In this document: piece after piece, positions 59,125-64,000 of the stretch | Layout of the letters: every line of letters begins with the position of its first letter | Numbering within the stretch: the first letter of the stretch is position 1 | Notes under the pieces: generated by a model | What the model was told of the DNA's origin: nothing | The model's input: the letters and a program-made list of their open reading frames with translations, nothing else | The model's database searches: none | Source of the DNA: Tretioscincus oriximinensis | Lineage: Eukaryota; Chordata; Lepidosauria; Squamata; Gymnophthalmidae | Length of the DNA stretch: 64,000 nt | Reading direction: 5' to 3' | Assembly: GCA_022410635.1 (NCBI GenBank) | Contig: JAJVDF010000161.1 | Location: 714,763-778,762, forward strand | Translations under genes and position numbers: made by a program

Positions 59125-59407
59125 AACTAAATGGGTGGATAGCTTCAANACAGGACTACATAGGTTTATGGACTTCAAGGGTATAAATGGATACTAGGAT
59201 GGATGTCTGGATGTTACCTCCAGGATGGAACAACAGACAGTGCTCCTGAAATGCTATTTGCAGGGAGTCATGAACAGGTGCATATTTTGCTTTCCTCTGT
59301 TCAGACTGCCCAGGTGCATCTGGTGGGCCTCTGTGTGAGATAGAATGCTGGACTAGATGGGCTCTGGCCCAATCCAGTATGGCTCTTCTTATGTTCTTAT
59401 GTTCTTA
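59125..59407 (+). mobile_element. CR1-like LINE 3' end, TTCTTATG tail
   Basis: It starts in the ORF2 end (TGGACTTCAAGGGTATAAAT), covers the whole 3' region and ends with octamers TTCTTATG. It is one of the better preserved copies. Confidence 0.85.
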
Positions 59408-60489
59408 AATGTTACCATCCAGTGGATCACTTTCGTATGTTCTTATATGATGAAGTAGACATTTACATTACTGACTCAAATGTACCAACATCGTTCTTCA
59501 ACTGCCTCTAAAGTACTTAGATCAACAATTAAAATTCAAAGCTNTATACTTATAAGAACCTGAAATGAATAAACTAAAATGGTGGTTTTACTTCCAGTCT
59601 GGATTTTCCTTAGCTAACAGAAGAGAGATACAAATGAAGTAAAAAAAATAGGAATTAAGAAGAGTAGAACCAAAGGATAATGGCTTCTCCAAGTAGCAGC
59701 TGCTACTTCCTTGTCACAGAAGCAACAAACTCACAGCCTAAAAGAAAAGAATCGTTTATGGGATCCATTTCAGACCTGGAATAACACGAAACAAGTTTAT
59801 GTCTATATACCAAATATCCGCATAATCCCTTTGTATCTTTCTGCTTACAATACACCTTCTGGCAAAGATTTAAGTTCTCAAGGCTTCAGTCACCAGTTTC
59901 TATGCTATTAATTCTGCAGCATCAGAAAGGAATAAAGGAAAAACACACACAAGACATCTGTCTGTCCTTTTTTAACAAGCTTTACTTTTATAAATTGCTA
60001 TATTACCCTTATTTACCCATTTGATTAAAATCCACTTTGTTAGAGGTTTAGGTGAAATTATTTTAGTTGTTTAAACCTGCCTAGTCTCAGAAAATGCAAA
60101 GAATAGATATAACAATGACTTCAGGACATTATGGCAATTGCTTTGAATAATAGTTTATGTATATGCTTCAAGTGAATTAAAACGTTTCCTGAATTAAAGT
60201 TAATGCTACGTCTAAAAATAACTTTCCTGTCAGAATAATTTCTTACCTCTATTTTTGTTTATAATACAAAACTATTTATTAGCATGCATTTATTTGTTTA
60301 TTTGTTTGTTTATCCTTATCTCCCCCTCTATTTCCAGAAGTTTTGGGTTTCCAACTCATGCTCAAAAATGATTTTCAATGATGGAATAATCCCTTTTACA
60401 ATAACGTTGTTTGGGTCCCCTAAACCACTGAGAAGCGAGAAATGTTGGCAATGAACACACAACTGTGGGAAAACACTTTCTTTTNATGT
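59408..60489. other. Unassigned sequence with weak L2-type tail
   Basis: No gene is recognised. At 60285-60345 a TTTATTTGTTTATTTG run followed by CTCCCCCTC may be a decayed antisense L2-type tail. Confidence 0.4.
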
Positions 60490-60560
60490 TAAAGTGACTA
60501 GATGGGCTCTGACCAAGTTCAGCAGGTTCCTCTTATGTTCTTATGTTGTGTTCTTATGTG
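60490..60560 (+). mobile_element. CR1-like 3' tail fragment
   Basis: GTGACTAGATGGGCTCTGAC through AGCAGGTTCC and TCTTATGTTCTTATG is the last 60 bp of the CR1-like family. Confidence 0.65.
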
Positions 60561-63364
60561 ACAGATCCAGCATGGCAGTACCGGAAGATTAATCACATGT
60601 CACTTCATAACTGTGTGACATGATCCACAGTTGCAGCACTGGCTGTATTTCATTCCAAGCAATGAGCTACTTCACACAGTTCTTCAACAATTGTGCNTGT
60701 AACAGTTATCACACAGCATTTGATTTGGCACAGCATACAGCATTGCTGAGGTTCTCTGAGGTTGTAAAATCTCTCATTCTCATTTCCCTATTCTTCTTGC
60801 ATCCCCACGGCAGAACACATTGTATGCAATATGAATCCCCTGATTGAAATCTCCACTCTTCTATAGAAGCTACTGGGTCTTCCCAGCTAAGAATATTACA
60901 AGTTCATAGTCTTGAAGTGACAGAAAATCTGATAGAAAAATGATAATCACACCCCTCCCTTGCACCCAATACAATAGGATCCTATTGTGTTGAGATCCTA
61001 TTGAGATGTAAGGACAACAGCTTAATCTTAGAATTATGTTCAACAAAATGTAGGACTTAGATCCTTTTTGCATTAGGCTCTATTCTTTTCTAGAATATTT
61101 CTAGATTAGGTCCAATACAGAAAACACCTTGGATGTTCCATATTTGTGTAAATTAAAACTTACCAATTCTTAATTTCTTTTAAATCCCTTTAGAACAACT
61201 GTCTCTTCTTATGCATNATGTGGAGATCTTTGCAGATCTCAGTGAGCATTTATCTTTGTTTTGCTCCTTTAATTCTGCCATTTGCTCATGTTTCCCATCC
61301 ACTGATCACATGACTGGGGAGACTTTTTCCATTGCACTTAAAGGGAGGGGCAGAGGCAGACCCATATTTTGGCTGTATTTTGCCCATGGGCTGTAATTTA
61401 CTTACCTACCTACTATTTACTTACTTATCTACCTAATTTATTTATTTATTTTACTCCCCTCTTCCCTCAGCTACTTTGGGTTTTATAATAATAAAAGCAA
61501 TAAAAAATATTAATATCTTCTTACTACTACTGGTAGCTCTATTTTGCCTAAAACGGCCCTGGGCAAAGGACAAAATCCATAAAGGAAACAATTCAATTCG
61601 AATGCTTTTGTTTACTCTGTCCTTTCCTATTAAGAGAAAGTTAAAAGTGCTATGCTTCACGTCAGCAATAAGAAGGGCAAATACTAGTTTCATTATTGCT
61701 TCATTACTATTTCTGTTGAAATAGGATTGAGAGTAACAAGACTGAAGTGATTTGAGTTCTTCCTTAGATGCATTTTGTTTCCTCCTTGCTATGAAAAGCA
61801 AATACTGAATCAACTGAAGGAAGAGTTTAGAACTGTCTTTACACTGCCTTTTCTTTCCCCTTTTTTCTTCCTGGTGCCAGGTACAGCCCAGGTGGGAAAA
61901 TAACATATCTGTTTCTATGGAGCTGTTTTTGCCTTCAATGAATCTGTTACAAATCACCACTGAGAATATCAAATCTTGAAGGGTGGGGGGAAGGAGCAAT
62001 CAATGTTCTCCCTGAGACGTTGGCTAGTCACAAGCTTGCTTGCAATTGTTAACGGACTGTACTTTTTCTAAACCAAATTTTTACTGAATGCTTTTTTACA
62101 CACTGAATGCTCTTTCCCCCCACGAAGAATCAATAAAGTTCTCAAAGACTCCGGTCACATCTTTTCTACTAAACCTTTTTGGTTTGTCTTCAGTCTTGAA
62201 GAAAGAGCTAAATCTTTTTTTTCCCTTTTTTTATGTGACTGAGACAGAATATGAACTGAAGAAAATTAAAAGTAAATGTAAATTTCCTGATCAAATACAT
62301 ACCTTTGAGCCTTCTTCGGTCCTAAAAAAATGAGCTTAACCTATGCTAACACACACACACACACAATCAAACAAGAAAAAAGGGATTAAGCTCATTTATC
62401 GAGACTGAAGAAAGACCTATGTATAAATTGCTAGCTTATACATAACTCTTCTCCAGATGTATCAAAAAATGCTACATATAGAGAGAAAGGGAAGGATTCC
62501 TGATTGTAGAAACAGTATTTTGCGATAAACCACAGAAATGATTGAATGCTGCAGTGATTTAAATGGTGTCTGGCAAATTGAGAAAGAAAACACTTACTTC
62601 AGTTAATGCTTGGCCGGCCAGTGTAACAAATTAAGCATACTAGACTTACATGAAATGCCAGAAGGCATTTAATGGACAGAAATAATGGATATAGAAAAGG
62701 AGGCCTTCTGTTATTATATTTGGCAGACTTGAGCTCAATTGCTGCTTCCATGAGACCTCCTTCTTGCACTTGTGCCAATTTCTTCTGCACTTTCTATTGT
62801 AGCCCTTCCTTGATTGTGGAGAAAATACATGAAAGGAGCAGCGTGGCAGATGCCTGCCAAAGGTCCCAGGCTGCAATTCCCAAACAGCAATTGTTTTCTT
62901 CCACCCATCCTGTCCATGCAAACCAGCTGCAGCAGAATAAAAATAATCAACACAGAACAACATGCATAATAAACGCATTTATCTAGCATCATCATACCAC
63001 AGTGCACTTTATCTCTGTCAGTATTTGCCAAATAATTCATCAATGAAATCACTAGCAGGTGCAAGATTGGTTTGAGCTGTCCAGGACTTCTCCCTCTGCC
63101 TCTCCCTGCCCCTCCGTCCTCCCCACACACACAGAGAGACAGAATATATGTTTCCTTCAGGCAGTATGAATGCAACATAAGATGAAAACACCTCCTCACG
63201 ACACATTTATTTATATACAATAATTTTTCTTAGTTTAAAATTCAAATGAACTAGGCCTTATTAATTTCCACAAAGAAGTCTAAGGGGTCTGTTGTCTACA
63301 TGTATTAGCCTGGAATGGTATGTGAACAGCAGGTCCATTAGATTCCTTACTGTAATAGAATAAA
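60561..63364. other. Unassigned sequence
   Basis: No gene is recognised. The 182-codon frame at 61451-61999 (minus) lacks domains and has no homologue I can name. A TTTATTTATTTATTTTACTC run at 61440 may be a weak antisense L2-type tail, and an AC repeat lies at 62349-62364. Confidence 0.45.
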
Positions 63365-63486
63365 GCATATTTTGCTTTCCTCTGTTCGGACTGCCCACGT
63401 GCATCTGGTGGGCCTCTGTGTGAGACAGAGTGCTGGAGTAGATGGGCTGTGGCCTGATCCAGTATGGCTCTTCTTACGTTCTTAAA
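63365..63486 (+). mobile_element. CR1-like LINE 3' end, TTCTTATG tail
   Basis: It starts AGCATATTTTGCTTTCCTCT and ends GGCTCTTCTTACGTTCTTA. This short copy is 5'-truncated inside the 3' untranslated region. Confidence 0.85.
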
Positions 63487-63569
63487 GTCTAGTGTATTTT
63501 GAAGTCCACAGTCACTAAAATTCTAATTTCATGGTTGCAATTTCAAATAGTTGTATTAGTCATGGGTGC

Positions 63570-63730
63570 AGAATATCTAGCAAGGATGTCTCGTTGCACC
63601 TTAGATACTAACAAGAAAAAGGTAGACAGTATAAGCTTTCATAAAGACTACTTCTTTAGATGCTCAGCTTTGTCTACGAAAGCTCATACTGCATTTATTT
63701 TGTTTTGTTAATCTCTAAGATGCTATAAAA
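63570..63730. repeat. Foldback-family copy with both arms
   Basis: TTGCACCTTAGATACTAACA and GTTAATCTCTAAGATGCTAT are the inverted ends. ATAAGCTTTCATAAAGACTA and TACGAAAGCTCATACTG are the inner arms around TTCTTTAGATGCTCAG. It is diverged from the 44.5-kb copy. Confidence 0.7.
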
Positions 63731-63734
63731 TTCC

Positions 63735-64000
63735 CTTGCAAGAAAATGAAAAGTTTATGCATTTATATAAATATATATATATCAGATTTTAAATTATTGC
63801 CAAATTCTTCTCCATCCCCCACCCCCTCCCTTCTCTTGATTTGCAGCTAGTCCTCCTAAATGTTGACAGTTAATACCTATCAAACAGCTATACCATAGGC
63901 AATATTTAATTTGAATACTCTCTGCTATTATTTGCTATATTGTTTTATAGGTTTTTCTACAGTGGTAAAATGTAATGGAGTAGCTATGTTAACTTGGATC
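63735..64000. other. Unassigned AT-rich sequence
   Basis: Nothing is recognised up to the window edge. Confidence 0.5.

Noticed and set aside
61451..61999. 182-codon minus-strand frame
   Set aside because: This is the longest non-transposon frame, but it has no domain I can name, no conserved pattern and an AT-rich Lys/Ser/Phe composition. I cannot support a gene without homology or expression evidence.

Overview
This is a stretch of vertebrate nuclear DNA, most likely from a squamate reptile (lizard or snake). The repeat mix points that way: CR1-type LINEs ending in octamer tails, L2-tailed MIR-like SINEs, an R4-clade LINE that sits in trinucleotide repeats, a DIRS-like tyrosine-recombinase retrotransposon, an L1, and long GATA/GACA (Bkm-type) arrays. 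The taxon is an inference from repeat content. I recognise no host protein-coding exon, no functional RNA gene and no prokaryotic feature. The window reads as intergenic or intronic DNA. Every reading frame I can interpret belongs to a transposable element, and single Ns are scattered through the sequence.

Layout. At 1-2.4 kb there is a CR1-like 3' end, a small TA-flanked MITE lying between two inverted repeats, and a solo LTR with a 6-bp target duplication. At 3.6-8.8 kb lies the DIRS-like element: a GC-rich leader, a 54-bp minisatellite, a basic ORF1 start, reverse transcriptase/RNase H, and a tyrosine recombinase, all decayed. It is bracketed by a 118-bp direct repeat, and the left copy of that repeat is split by a 722-bp LTR-like insertion. 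At 13.1-16.8 kb is an almost complete but dead R4-clade LINE. Then come a Bkm-like array (19.9-20.2 kb), a young 5'-truncated L1 with a 17-bp target duplication (21.7-22.7 kb), and nests of a tRNA-derived SINE with CR1-like tails (24.4 and 28.3-28.9 kb). At 31.3-32.1 kb an L2 fragment is interrupted by a hAT-like element with a perfect 8-bp duplication. At 36.6-38.8 kb is a nearly identical 394-bp inverted repeat whose right arm abuts a CR1-like insertion. At 40.9-41.6 kb is a GC-rich, promoter-like segment. At 46.0-47.0 kb is a MITE containing a second solo LTR of the 1.6-kb family. At 53.0-54.3 kb an old L1 lies beside a second R4 5' fragment. At 57.1-57.7 kb is a classical CR1 3' end with an ATTCTATG tail.

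The genes do not work together as a pathway. What links them is nested insertion. Several insertions can be read directly because a second, uninterrupted copy of the target repeat lies in the same window. The points most worth a second look are the bracketed DIRS-like element, the inverted duplication ending at a CR1 junction, the R4 5' ends beside trinucleotide repeats, and the unidentified GC-rich segment at 41 kb.
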